Positions 6,850 to 14,629 of a DNA stretch of 34,008 nt are shown one piece after another; the first letter of the stretch is position 1, and each line of letters opens with the position of its first letter. Under the pieces are notes generated by a model. The model was not told the origin of the DNA and did no database searches. It was given only the letters and a program-made list of their open reading frames with translations. This DNA is from an uncultured Lachnospiraceae bacterium (GTDB taxonomy: Bacteria; Bacillota; Clostridia; Lachnospirales; Lachnospiraceae): NCBI GenBank assembly GCA_934408585.1, contig CAKRVA010000015.1, forward strand, positions 1 through 34,008. Direction: 5' to 3'. Position numbers and translations under genes: made by a program.

Positions 6850-8244
6850 TTAAAAGTATCCATACTTCCGGCTTGTACCATATGATTTCCCAAAGGCACC
6901 GCGTGCAGATATTTTTGCACAAAACCTCTCCACACAAAAATCCATGGAGAAAAAATCATTTCGGGTATTCCTCCGGATGTCCATTTCCATTAAATCCATT
7001 GCGCGAATGGTTATTCTTTGTAAATCTTCCAGATACAGCATTCCCTCTACATACTGTCTATAACTTAATCCCTCTTGTCCATCCCCGGTGTATACCGTAC
7101 CATTTTTTACATTATTCACCGACATCGCATGACCTGTCTTTCGGAGTGGCACGTTACCTCCATGCAAAAGTATTTTCATATCACTCACACTTTCCAAAAA
7201 TGCACATGCATATAGAATACTTTTTATCACGGGCTCCCGGAACTCCGGCTTTAGCTGAACCGCCATAAGCTCTTCGGCACAGGTCATAGCTTCCCCATAA
7301 AGAGTATTATCCTGAAATGCCATGCGTTGATTATCATACATTCTCCACAAAAACATCTGCCGGACCGTTTCTTCCAGATTCTTTAAGTCACTGTCACCTC
7401 CTGCCAAAAGATACTCCATCTGACAGGAAAGGACTCTATGTTGTCTTCCATCTTGATAACTTCCCATTTTTGTCGCAAGATACCGCAGAAAAAGCTCCGG
7501 TTCATCCTCAAATTCTCTTTGATAGCTTTGACTGTTCTGCATTCCTCGATGTGATAACAATGCATCCAGATTTACACCATCTGCTTCTATCGATTCAAGC
7601 TCTGCTTCACACAAAAACAGAAAATCACTTTTTGAAAGTTCATATACCCAATCCGCGGGATTTTCTAATGGGACCTCTTCCCACTCTCCTTTTTCATTTT
7701 TTATCTCAGGCAATTCCATAGCCAGAATCTGCCCCATGAGAGCTTCCCACTCTGCAATCATGTCCTCGCAATGTTCCCCGCGAAAAGCTTGTACGGCTTC
7801 CCGTACTTCGCTTTCTGAAAAATTGCTTTCTCCATTATTTTGCACAAACCACGCCGCCTGATTTCTTAAGGAAGCTCCATTCTCCGCTGCTGCCGTTTCA
7901 AAAGAAGTAATTGTGCTTTCTGTTAATAACAAATTTCCCCATGGTGCCGCATCATTTTCAACATGTGTCTGCATATTCTTTTTAAGATAAAATTGCAGTT
8001 GATTTTCCATATTTTCTATGGATGAAGCTGCATGCAGATACGAGGTATCCACATAAAATAATCCATACTGTTCGTAAAGTGCGACACTGTATTCTCCTAA
8101 TACAGAATCCATACCAACATCTACTGAGCTTTGGAAGCGGATTCTCTGTTGATTTTGTATTGCGATTTCTATCAGTATCAGACAAAAACTCAGAAAAATA
8201 GATAGTGTCAGAGATAAAAAAACGGTTAGTGAAGCTTTCTTCAT
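6850..8244 (-). CDS. Tad-associated membrane-anchored protein (DUF5702-like)
   Basis: This 464-aa protein has one N-terminal membrane helix (about residues 5-28, LTVFLSLTLSIFLSFCLILI) and a large extracytoplasmic part rich in charged and helical segments. It starts by a 4-base ATGA overlap with the Flp pilin gene, so it is translationally coupled to it. It resembles the DUF5702 proteins of clostridial Tad loci and sits where TadG-type genes lie in other bacteria. A structural or assembly role at the cell surface is inferred from position. No catalytic motif is visible. Confidence 0.7.
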   Translation of the reverse strand: MKKASLTVFLSLTLSIFLSFCLILIEIAIQNQQRIRFQSSVDVGMDSVLGEYSVALYEQYGLFYVDTSYLHAASSIENMENQLQFYLKKNMQTHVENDAAPWGNLLLTESTITSFETAAAENGASLRNQAAWFVQNNGESNFSESEVREAVQAFRGEHCEDMIAEWEALMGQILAMELPEIKNEKGEWEEVPLENPADWVYELSKSDFLFLCEAELESIEADGVNLDALLSHRGMQNSQSYQREFEDEPELFLRYLATKMGSYQDGRQHRVLSCQMEYLLAGGDSDLKNLEETVRQMFLWRMYDNQRMAFQDNTLYGEAMTCAEELMAVQLKPEFREPVIKSILYACAFLESVSDMKILLHGGNVPLRKTGHAMSVNNVKNGTVYTGDGQEGLSYRQYVEGMLYLEDLQRITIRAMDLMEMDIRRNTRNDFFSMDFCVERFCAKISARGAFGKSYGTSRKYGYF

Positions 8245-8405
8245 GCTAATATGGTAGAGCTGTCTACAGTAATCTTATCAAATACCGTAGTAACAAGACT
8301 TATAATCTGTGTTTTAAAAATAAGCACCAGACCAATTAATACGACAATAATCAAAATCATTTCCACCGTACCCATTCCTTTATTATTCATTTGTTTCCTC
8401 TTCAT
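8241..8405 (-). CDS. flp: Flp1-type major pilin (type IVb prepilin)
   Basis: This very short gene encodes 54 residues from the ATG at 8405, or 49 from the in-frame ATG at 8390. The peptide is a classical Flp prepilin: a short polar leader ending NNKG, then MGTVEMILIIVVLIGLVLIF, with Glu at +5 of the predicted cleavage site, a single hydrophobic helix, and a short polar tail. Cleavage after Gly by the A24 peptidase at 5539 would give a pilin of about 44 residues. The 8405 start has GGAGGG six bases upstream and abuts the tadC stop (TGAATG); the 8390 start has GAGG six bases upstream. The stop overlaps the next start (ATGA). It should be the filament subunit of this Tad pilus. Confidence 0.93.
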   Translation of the reverse strand: MKRKQMNNKGMGTVEMILIIVVLIGLVLIFKTQIISLVTTVFDKITVDSSTILA

Positions 8406-9371
8406 TCAAATCCCTCCTATTTTTGTATATGCCGGGAATATTACCAGCATCATTACTACCACTAAAAACAATGCCATTGGAAATAACAGTTTTGTCGACG
8501 CTTCCTCTCCCTGTTTTTTTATCTGCTCCTGCTGTAATTCCCAATTTCGATATGTTTCCTTTTGCAGGCAGGACAGCATCTCCTGATTTCCTCTTTTCAA
8601 ATTCACAATCAGCAAAAAGCTCAACTTACGGTAAAATTTTTCTCCACATGCTTTTCCCCATTCTGCATACACCTCCTCTTCCCGGATTCCGTTTTGAAGC
8701 TTATTACACACAATAAAAAGTTCTTTCCATAATGCATCCTGCCCTTTGCTCCGTTTCTTTTGCAAAGAATATTGCCTTGTTATTGTAAAAAAGGCATTTC
8801 GTGTACTTAAACCCGCAATCAGATACATTTGAAGTTTCTCAACAAATTCCGTATAAACTCCCCGAAGATGTGCTGCTTTTATTTCTTTTTGTTTCTTCTC
8901 TTCATAATCAAATGCATAACTTACCAATAAGGCTCCCACAATGGAAAGCAGTAAAATCCAAAGCTCCCGTGGCGATTTTATTTCTTTCCAGATAATATGG
9001 ATTCCATGAAAATTTGTGGGTAAATCGAAATAGGTATCTTCTTTTTGTTCGCGATTGATACGATTAATTTCCTGCTCCAGTTCTTCATAAAACTGTTTTT
9101 CTTCTGTGTCTGTTACATTTTCCTTTATCACCTTCTCCTGTACTGATTTCTGCTCACTGTTTTGTTCTGATACCTTTACATTGATTTCCTTTTCGCCATA
9201 TTGTGTTTTGGCCTGTAACTTTATATGATAGTCCCCTTCCCCCCGCTCATTTCGGACTATCTGTCCCGCATCTGTCAAATGAAATTCCTTTTGGCTGCGA
9301 ATATGAATTCCAATGGCAGTGCCTATCCCTATTATGAATATCAGAAGAATCAATTTCTTTTTCTTACTCAA
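8406..9371 (-). CDS. tadC: TadC-like inner-membrane assembly protein (GspF family)
   Basis: This 321-aa protein has an N-terminal membrane helix, a roughly 110-residue charged region (about 30-130), then the typical GspF/TadC part: two helices around 135-155, a cytoplasmic helical domain (LQMYLIAGLSTRNAF onwards), and a final hydrophobic segment (LFPMALFLVVVMMLVIFP). TadB and TadC form the membrane platform on which the TadA ATPase acts. The start is TTG, supported by GGGGAG eight bases upstream, and overlaps the tadB end by 8 bases. The long N-terminal charged region with an extra helix is larger than in the best-known TadC proteins. Confidence 0.85.
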   Translation of the reverse strand: MSKKKKLILLIFIIGIGTAIGIHIRSQKEFHLTDAGQIVRNERGEGDYHIKLQAKTQYGEKEINVKVSEQNSEQKSVQEKVIKENVTDTEEKQFYEELEQEINRINREQKEDTYFDLPTNFHGIHIIWKEIKSPRELWILLLSIVGALLVSYAFDYEEKKQKEIKAAHLRGVYTEFVEKLQMYLIAGLSTRNAFFTITRQYSLQKKRSKGQDALWKELFIVCNKLQNGIREEEVYAEWGKACGEKFYRKLSFLLIVNLKRGNQEMLSCLQKETYRNWELQQEQIKKQGEEASTKLLFPMALFLVVVMMLVIFPAYTKIGGI

Positions 9372-10218
9372 ACTCCATTCTCCCCGTTTTTATAATTTTC
9401 AATGTCCAGACATATGCCAATATATAGATGCCCAATGCCAGCGTCATAAAACATATTCCTGCCATGGAGTGATACATGGCATCAAAATATCCGGGTGATG
9501 TTAAGCAGATGTATTGTATGATTCCAAACGGCATTAGTGTCATAATTCGCACCTCGAAACGCCTCTCTACCATGGATAAATAGACTTGTCTTTTCAATTC
9601 TGCCTTTCGTATTATCATGTCCGATGTTTTTTCCATAACCGCCGTAATATTTCCGCTCTGATGATATGCAATTTCATAAATTTCTCCAAACTCGGAGATT
9701 TCCACAATACCTGTTTCCTCTCCCATCTGTTTCCACATTTTTCCGAAGGTGCCATGATTATTTCTTGCTATGGCAAGCCTCTTAAGGAACTGACATATTA
9801 CTGCGTTTGCACCAAAAAGATGTTCCATATCCTGATAGCTTTGATGAAATGCATTTTCCACAGAATATCCTGCCTTTTGTAATGTTGCCGTTAGCAATAA
9901 TAATTCTTTAAACTGCTCCCTGATTTGTTCTTTTTTCTTTTGAAGGAGTTCTCTGCTTTCCTCCTGCAAATAAAAACAGCCAACTACAACTAATAATATC
10001 CATGCCCAGAGGGAGCGGTAAAAATAGTAATTCAGAAGCACTATAACTGCCAAAGTTTTTGCAACCAAAAAAAATTTTTCTTTTTTCGTAAATTTCAAAA
10101 ATCCTGTTGCGTTAAAAATAATTAATTTTGTTTTTCGTTTTTTGCGTGAAATCTCCAACCTTAACAAGCTCCCCATGAAAATTGTATTTAAAAATCGTGT
10201 TCCAGGACACCTCCCCAT
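9364..10218 (-). CDS. tadB: TadB-like inner-membrane assembly protein (GspF family)
   Basis: This protein of up to 284 aa is the first of two adjacent GspF-type membrane components. It has two hydrophobic helices around 50-85, a soluble helical domain (FKELLLLTATLQKAGYSVENA then YEIAYHQSGNITAVMEKTSDMI), and two C-terminal helices. The start is uncertain. The longest frame begins 107 bases inside tadA without a clear ribosome site. An ATG at 10176 or a non-ATG start nearer the tadA stop (10112) are alternatives, with translation probably coupled to tadA. The protein should form the membrane platform with TadC and TadA. Confidence 0.85.
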   Translation of the reverse strand: MGRCPGTRFLNTIFMGSLLRLEISRKKRKTKLIIFNATGFLKFTKKEKFFLVAKTLAVIVLLNYYFYRSLWAWILLVVVGCFYLQEESRELLQKKKEQIREQFKELLLLTATLQKAGYSVENAFHQSYQDMEHLFGANAVICQFLKRLAIARNNHGTFGKMWKQMGEETGIVEISEFGEIYEIAYHQSGNITAVMEKTSDMIIRKAELKRQVYLSMVERRFEVRIMTLMPFGIIQYICLTSPGYFDAMYHSMAGICFMTLALGIYILAYVWTLKIIKTGRMEFE

Positions 10219-11281
10219 TTACTATTTCTACAGGCTCTGCAATCTCTACAACAATTCGCCTCCCATCCTTGCATCTGCCCAGATGAATCATAAGGTCAAA
10301 TCCATCCACAATCTGCCTGCGGATTGCTGCTATTGGCATATCCATGCCCATAAGCACCATGGTTTCCAGACGGCTGATGACATGGTAAACACTGTTTGCA
10401 TGTACTGTTGTCATGGCACTGTGGCCTACATTAATACTTTGAAGCATATCGATGGCTTCTTTTCCCCGGACCTCACCGACGATAATCCGGTCCGGTCTCA
10501 TTCGCAGCGAAGTCCGGATTAAATCCCGGATGGTAATTTCTTTACACCCTTCCACATTTGCATTTCTTGTCTCTAAACGAACCAGATTGGGTATTCCCTG
10601 AATCTGCAACTCTGCACTGTCCTCTATGGTAATCACACGCTGCGTATCCGGAATATACTGTGACAGAACATTTAAAAATGTTGTTTTCCCGGTTCCGGTC
10701 CCTCCGCTTACCAGCAGATTACATCCTGCTTCCACCACATTCTTTAGCCAATCCCGACATTCTGCGGTAAGTGTTCCATATTCTAAAAGTGCATCCATAG
10801 TGATAGGACTTTTAGGAAAACGTCGTATCGTCAGAATGGGACCATTTATTGCAACCGGAGCAAGAACCACATTAACGCGTGCACCATCCGGCAACCGGGC
10901 ATCTACAATAGGCTGTGCATCATTTACGGTCCGGTTGCAGTCTGCTGTTATTTGCCAGATAATCTGTGTAAGCTTTTCTTTCGATTCAAAGTTTAACGGC
11001 ACCTGCTCCAGAACACCCCCTTTTTCAATAAAAATATGGTCCGTACCATTTACCATAATTTCTGTAATATCTGGATTTTCGATGAGTTCCTGTAAAATAC
11101 CTAATTGGCGGATTGTCTGAAAAATATTTTTATGTAATTTTTCACGAAATGATATTTCCATTGGATTTTTCTTACTCTCACAACTAATTTCCAAATCAAT
11201 CAGTTCATGAATTTCCTCTTCGGACAATCTCTTTGATAAATCCATCCGGTTCAAAATTTCCTGCTGAAGCTCACGGAACAT
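10112..11281 (-). CDS. tadA: Tad pilus assembly ATPase TadA/CpaF
   Basis: This 389-aa secretion ATPase powers Flp pilus extension (and possibly retraction). The N-terminal domain carries ITEIMVNG and DARLPDGARVN, typical of CpaF. The Walker A motif GGTGTGKTT is at about 193-201, the Walker B region RIIVGEVRG follows, and the His box GHSAMTTVHAN is intact, so it looks catalytically competent. The length is normal for the family. The ATG has GGGAGG upstream and overlaps the tadZ-like gene by 11 bases. The absence of an outer-membrane secretin from the locus fits a Gram-positive envelope. Confidence 0.95.
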   Translation of the reverse strand: MFRELQQEILNRMDLSKRLSEEEIHELIDLEISCESKKNPMEISFREKLHKNIFQTIRQLGILQELIENPDITEIMVNGTDHIFIEKGGVLEQVPLNFESKEKLTQIIWQITADCNRTVNDAQPIVDARLPDGARVNVVLAPVAINGPILTIRRFPKSPITMDALLEYGTLTAECRDWLKNVVEAGCNLLVSGGTGTGKTTFLNVLSQYIPDTQRVITIEDSAELQIQGIPNLVRLETRNANVEGCKEITIRDLIRTSLRMRPDRIIVGEVRGKEAIDMLQSINVGHSAMTTVHANSVYHVISRLETMVLMGMDMPIAAIRRQIVDGFDLMIHLGRCKDGRRIVVEIAEPVEIVNGEVSWNTIFKYNFHGELVKVGDFTQKTKNKINYF

Positions 11282-12293
11282 CTTCCTGTCCTCCCATAAT
11301 TTCCGGAAGAATATTTTTCTTCAGATAAGCTGCCAGTTCTCCATAAGTTAATTCCTCAAAATGCATGGGTAATTCTCGAAATATAGGAAACTGCAATTTT
11401 TTGGTCTTTATTAACACATCTTCATATTCCATAAAGTGCAATGCTTTTTCATATTGTTCCATTTTTGCCATTGCCATTCCGTCGCCACGTGTAATGGTAT
11501 AAACAAGCGAGCAATTTCTTAAAATTTCCCATAAATCCATAAGTTCATCTGCTAAATCCAATATCAGATAATCATAGTCACTGTTCTTTTCCATCTCATA
11601 GAACAATTCCATCCATTGCTTTCCCTGAATTCCTAAAAGATTCTGATAAATCTCAACCGGTGGGATAAAATCCAGTCCATTGACTGTTTCTACCATACTT
11701 TCCAATCGAAGTGACATTTTTTCCTTTGCGCATTGAAAGTAATACATAAAATCCGAAAGGTCATTTTTAAAATTTCTGTGTAACATGGATGACAGACCCG
11801 AATAACGCTCAAAGTTCAAATATAATACTCTGGCTCTTTTTGCAAGAAGCTGCCCAAGTGTAATCGAAAAGGTCGTTTGAAGACACCTTCCAATTGGTGT
11901 ATAGATTCCGATAATTTTCATTTTCTGATTTTTATTTCGTAGTATGTGGTTTGTGGCTTCCGCAGAATTACTGTAATATTCCAGAAGCTCTTTATAAATG
12001 GTTTCGCAGGACTGATACTTATAGATATGTGCAAGCGTTGCATTCATAGCATCTTTGTTTTCACTTAAAACAATAATATGTGAAACAGGTAATGCTTCCA
12101 CCTCTTTTTGATATACGCGTTCCGATATGAGAAGATATTCCATTTCTTCTTTTTTAGAATATTGAAAGAACTTGTCCTTTTCGGTAAAGACATGAATTTG
12201 AAATGGCAGATTTGGTTTACTGCTTAAAAATTCCATTAATCCGTAAACATATTTCTCCTCGCTATCGAATATCGCAAGGATTGGTTTTTCCAA
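11271..12293 (-). CDS. tadZ: TadZ/CpaE-like P-loop protein with degenerate Walker A
   Basis: This 340-aa protein is the first gene of the Tad operon. The N-terminal about 115 residues resemble a receiver-like domain (PILAIFDSEEKYVYGLMEFL). A MinD/ParA-like domain follows, where the loop at about 129-142 reads GIYTPIGRCLQTTF: the usual GxGKT is replaced so that the P-loop Gly and Lys are missing. The later YDYLILDLADELMD is the Walker B-like strand. TadZ proteins place the Tad machine at a cell site. The start is TTG with a perfect AGGAGG six bases upstream. The family is secure from operon position and fold pattern; ATP binding is doubtful. Confidence 0.78.
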   Translation of the reverse strand: MEKPILAIFDSEEKYVYGLMEFLSSKPNLPFQIHVFTEKDKFFQYSKKEEMEYLLISERVYQKEVEALPVSHIIVLSENKDAMNATLAHIYKYQSCETIYKELLEYYSNSAEATNHILRNKNQKMKIIGIYTPIGRCLQTTFSITLGQLLAKRARVLYLNFERYSGLSSMLHRNFKNDLSDFMYYFQCAKEKMSLRLESMVETVNGLDFIPPVEIYQNLLGIQGKQWMELFYEMEKNSDYDYLILDLADELMDLWEILRNCSLVYTITRGDGMAMAKMEQYEKALHFMEYEDVLIKTKKLQFPIFRELPMHFEELTYGELAAYLKKNILPEIMGGQEDVP

Positions 12294-12409
12294 TTAGAAC
12301 CTCCTTTTTCTTTGACATTTTTTAATAATTTCAGCTGAATTGTGGAAGGAAATCTTCCAATGAGTCTGATTACGAATGTAATTAAAAGACTTCTTTGTTT
12401 GTAAAATGG

Positions 12410-12438
12410 ATTATAACGAATGGTTTTTCAGATGTAAA
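12410..12438 (-). promoter_or_regulatory. Sigma-A promoter of the Tad operon
   Basis: TTTACA (12433-12438), a 17-bp spacer and a perfect TATAAT (12410-12415) lie on the minus strand. The predicted leader before the tadZ-like TTG at 12293 is about 110 bases and contains a small hairpin (12343-12359, TGGAAG and CTTCCA arms). No T run follows the hairpin, so it is not an obvious attenuator. No other strong promoter was seen inside the operon. Confidence 0.8.
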
Positions 12439-12474
12439 TAGCTTTTAATGAAAAAAATAAATTTTGGTAATTTC

Positions 12475-12672
12475 TTATATTAACATATAGAATTTTATGC
12501 CATAAAGCGCTAGAACGCCCGGTAATCCAAGCATTCCGGATGTCAAAAAAGTTAGACCGTTTATTCCAAGTGCATATTCCGGCATAGTTCCAATCACAAA
12601 ATGATTGATTAAAAAAATAGAACAGACTCCAAATAATCCCCGCAAAATAAAATTTAAAATTTTTTCTGTCAT
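12475..12672 (-). CDS. bofA: BofA-like protein (pro-sigma-K processing inhibitor family)
   Basis: This 65-aa hydrophobic protein has two membrane helices: ILRGLFGVCSIFLINHFV and a C-terminal segment with GMLGLPGVLALYGIKFYML. The central LGINGLTFLTSGMLGLPG pattern is the BofA signature. In Bacillus, BofA holds SpoIVFB inactive in the forespore-engulfing membrane until sigma-K is needed. The frame is open to 12726, but the ATG at 12672 has GGGGGGAT about eight bases upstream and gives the usual family length. It is divergent from yaaL; in Bacillus these two genes are adjacent and co-directional. Whether this organism sporulates is not shown here. Confidence 0.85.
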   Translation of the reverse strand: MTEKILNFILRGLFGVCSIFLINHFVIGTMPEYALGINGLTFLTSGMLGLPGVLALYGIKFYMLI

Positions 12673-12800
12673 CTCTTTTATCCCCCCATAAATGATATAT
12701 GAATAAAGTCTCTTTTTTATGTCCATACTCTTACAAACAGGAAATATTTACCTACATAAGGAATAAATTATAAATAAGTTTTAAAAGAGGTGTATGGATT

Positions 12801-13082
12801 ATGAAAATGTATTTTGGCAAAACAAATGCTGCAAATCGTACAATAACGGAAAAAGAGATTAGAAGAAACGCACTTCTGTCTGATCTGGAAAAAACAAAAA
12901 GAGCTCTGGAAATTGCCTACTCCGGTTTCGACAATGTCACAGAGCCCGATTTAATTGATTGTTATATCTATGAAGTAAATGCCATTATGAAACGCTATAA
13001 CTTTCTCATGGAACAGGCCGATTTACTTACCTTAGGCGCGGATTCCCCGCAGGGACCCCTCATTGCTGAGGCTCTCCATTAA
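12801..13082 (+). CDS. yaaL: YaaL-like protein (DUF2508)
   Basis: This 93-aa soluble helical protein fits the DUF2508/YaaL family of Firmicutes. The diagnostic pattern is LEIAYSGFDNVTEPDLIDCY followed by YEVNAIMKRYNFLMEQ. Function is unknown; the family is usually encoded next to recR and bofA. Here it diverges from bofA and has no recR in the window. The start has AAAAGAGG ten bases upstream. Its last 51 bases overlap, on the opposite strand, the end of the fliS-like gene, a long convergent overlap in which both reading frames are coding. Confidence 0.85.
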   Translation: MKMYFGKTNAANRTITEKEIRRNALLSDLEKTKRALEIAYSGFDNVTEPDLIDCYIYEVNAIMKRYNFLMEQADLLTLGADSPQGPLIAEALH

Positions 13083-13508
13083 CTGATTTTTTCCATAAGT
13101 CAGTCCGGCGTAAATACTCTGGGTGTTTTCCATAACAGGAGCAGAAGTATCCTCCTTACTTATTGTTGCATAAGCTTCATGTAACTTTTTCATGATTCTT
13201 TCTACATGATTAAGTTCTTCTACACTGTTATGGAGAGTTGCCTTGGACAGCTCCTTTACTGCATATACATACAGACTGAGCAGACCTCCTGCAGGTGCAT
13301 ATTCCATATGTAAAGATGCCATCAGCTCACGGATACAGCTTTCTGTTTTGTGCACACTTCCGATAAAAAGCTCTTTGTCTCCACTTTCATGTGCCGTTCT
13401 GGCATCCTCAAGATAATCCAGAAGCATTTCGTAAATAATCACTACCAGCTGTGTTTTATTTGCCTGTGATATTCTTAGTGTATATTCCTGTTTTCTTTCC
13501 TTGGTCAT
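13032..13508 (-). CDS. fliS: FliS-like flagellin export chaperone
   Basis: This 158-aa helical protein fits FliS, which binds the C-terminal helices of flagellin in the cytoplasm and prevents early polymerisation. Typical features are the N-terminal YTLRISQANKTQLVVIIYEM (FliS proteins have an opening helix followed by LVxxLYEG-like sequence) and the later LLSLYVYAVKEL. It lies 20 bp after the flagellin gene, the usual place. It is longer than the usual about 125-135 residues because of a C-terminal tail (about 130-158) that is also the part overlapping yaaL. Start supported by the downstream order and a GGGAGGGATGAG stretch upstream. Confidence 0.83.
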   Translation of the reverse strand: MTKERKQEYTLRISQANKTQLVVIIYEMLLDYLEDARTAHESGDKELFIGSVHKTESCIRELMASLHMEYAPAGGLLSLYVYAVKELSKATLHNSVEELNHVERIMKKLHEAYATISKEDTSAPVMENTQSIYAGLTYGKNQLMESLSNEGSLRGIRA

Positions 13509-13528
13509 TACTCATCCCTCCCTGCTAC

Positions 13529-14629
13529 TTACTGTAATAACTGTAATACCTGGGATGGTCTCTGGTTTGCCTGTGCCAGCATTGAGGTACTTGCCTGTGA
13601 CAATACCTGTACCGTCGTATATTCCGTCATTTCCTCTGCCATATCAACATCCATAATCCGGGAATATGCAGCAGTCATATTCTCATTGGAGATATCCAAA
13701 CTGTTCATTGTATGCTCAAGACGGTTCTGATAAGCACCCAGTCTACTTCTTGCAGAAGATACAAACTTGATGGCTCCGTCAATTTTTGTAATGGCATCCG
13801 ATGCACTTTCTTCGGTAAGCATATCAATTTTAGAAATTCCCATATTTTCAAGAGACATTCTTGGAATGCGAATAGCAAGCTGCTGACCTTCATTTGAGCC
13901 AATCTGCATATCCATTGCTCCAAATCCTTCCAGCTTTAAATCCAAATCATTAAAAGAATTTGCATTTGTAAGACGAAGCTTTAATTCAAAATCATTTGCA
14001 CCTGTAATCGTTACAATGTTTCCATCAATTGCACTGACCGTGGCATCTGTTGGAAATCCGGTTCCATACGTGATTCCATCCACAGTATCTATGGTACCGT
14101 CTGCATTATAGGTTACTTGCAGGCTATCAATCGTATAAGTACCACTGAGCAATTCATCTCCATAATAGGAAACTTTCGCATTGATATCATTACTATAACC
14201 TTTTAAGTCAAAGGAACCGTCCAGAATTGTCTGTCCGTTAAACTGTGTGGTTTCAGAAATTCTCGTAATTTCTTCCTTCAACTGCTTTGCTTCATCATTA
14301 ATCATTTCCCGGTCATCTTCTGTAATTACACCGGTACTTGCCTTTACCGCAAGTTCATTCAATCTCTGCAAAATATCATGAACCTCAGACAGCGTTCCAT
14401 CTGCAATTTCAATAACCGAAACACCGTCTCCGGCATTCTGGTTTGCCTGCTCAAGACCTTTTATCTGTGCATTTAATCTCTTGGACATTGCAAGTCCCGA
14501 TGGGTTGTCTTTTGCATCTACTACTTTTAATCCGGAAGATAATCTTGCAAGGGATTCCTGTAAACGATTGTCATTTCTGTTTAATGCATTATTTGCGATT
14601 ACTGCGGATGCGTTAAAATTAATTCTCAT
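13529..14629 (-). CDS. hag: Flagellin
   Basis: This 366-aa flagellar filament protein has conserved D0/D1 ends. The N-terminus reads MRINFNASAVIANNALNRND and continues with LSSGLKVVDAKDNPSGLAMS and LQRLNELAVKASTG. The C-terminus reads AYSRIMDVDMAEEMTEYTTV and ends ANQRPSQVLQLLQ. The variable middle (about 150-270) is short, so the filament surface domain is small. The ATG lies inside the last codons of the upstream 952-aa gene (11-base overlap) with AAAGGAA upstream, so translation is probably coupled. No separate flagellar promoter was found right upstream. The D1 segment around LQRLNELAV corresponds to the region TLR5 recognises in other flagellins. Confidence 0.97.
   Translation of the reverse strand: MRINFNASAVIANNALNRNDNRLQESLARLSSGLKVVDAKDNPSGLAMSKRLNAQIKGLEQANQNAGDGVSVIEIADGTLSEVHDILQRLNELAVKASTGVITEDDREMINDEAKQLKEEITRISETTQFNGQTILDGSFDLKGYSNDINAKVSYYGDELLSGTYTIDSLQVTYNADGTIDTVDGITYGTGFPTDATVSAIDGNIVTITGANDFELKLRLTNANSFNDLDLKLEGFGAMDMQIGSNEGQQLAIRIPRMSLENMGISKIDMLTEESASDAITKIDGAIKFVSSARSRLGAYQNRLEHTMNSLDISNENMTAAYSRIMDVDMAEEMTEYTTVQVLSQASTSMLAQANQRPSQVLQLLQ

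Noticed and set aside
12673..12726. Longer bofA frame starting at 12726
   Set aside because: The extra 18 residues are not typical of BofA, and the ATG at 12672 has GGGGGG in the correct position.
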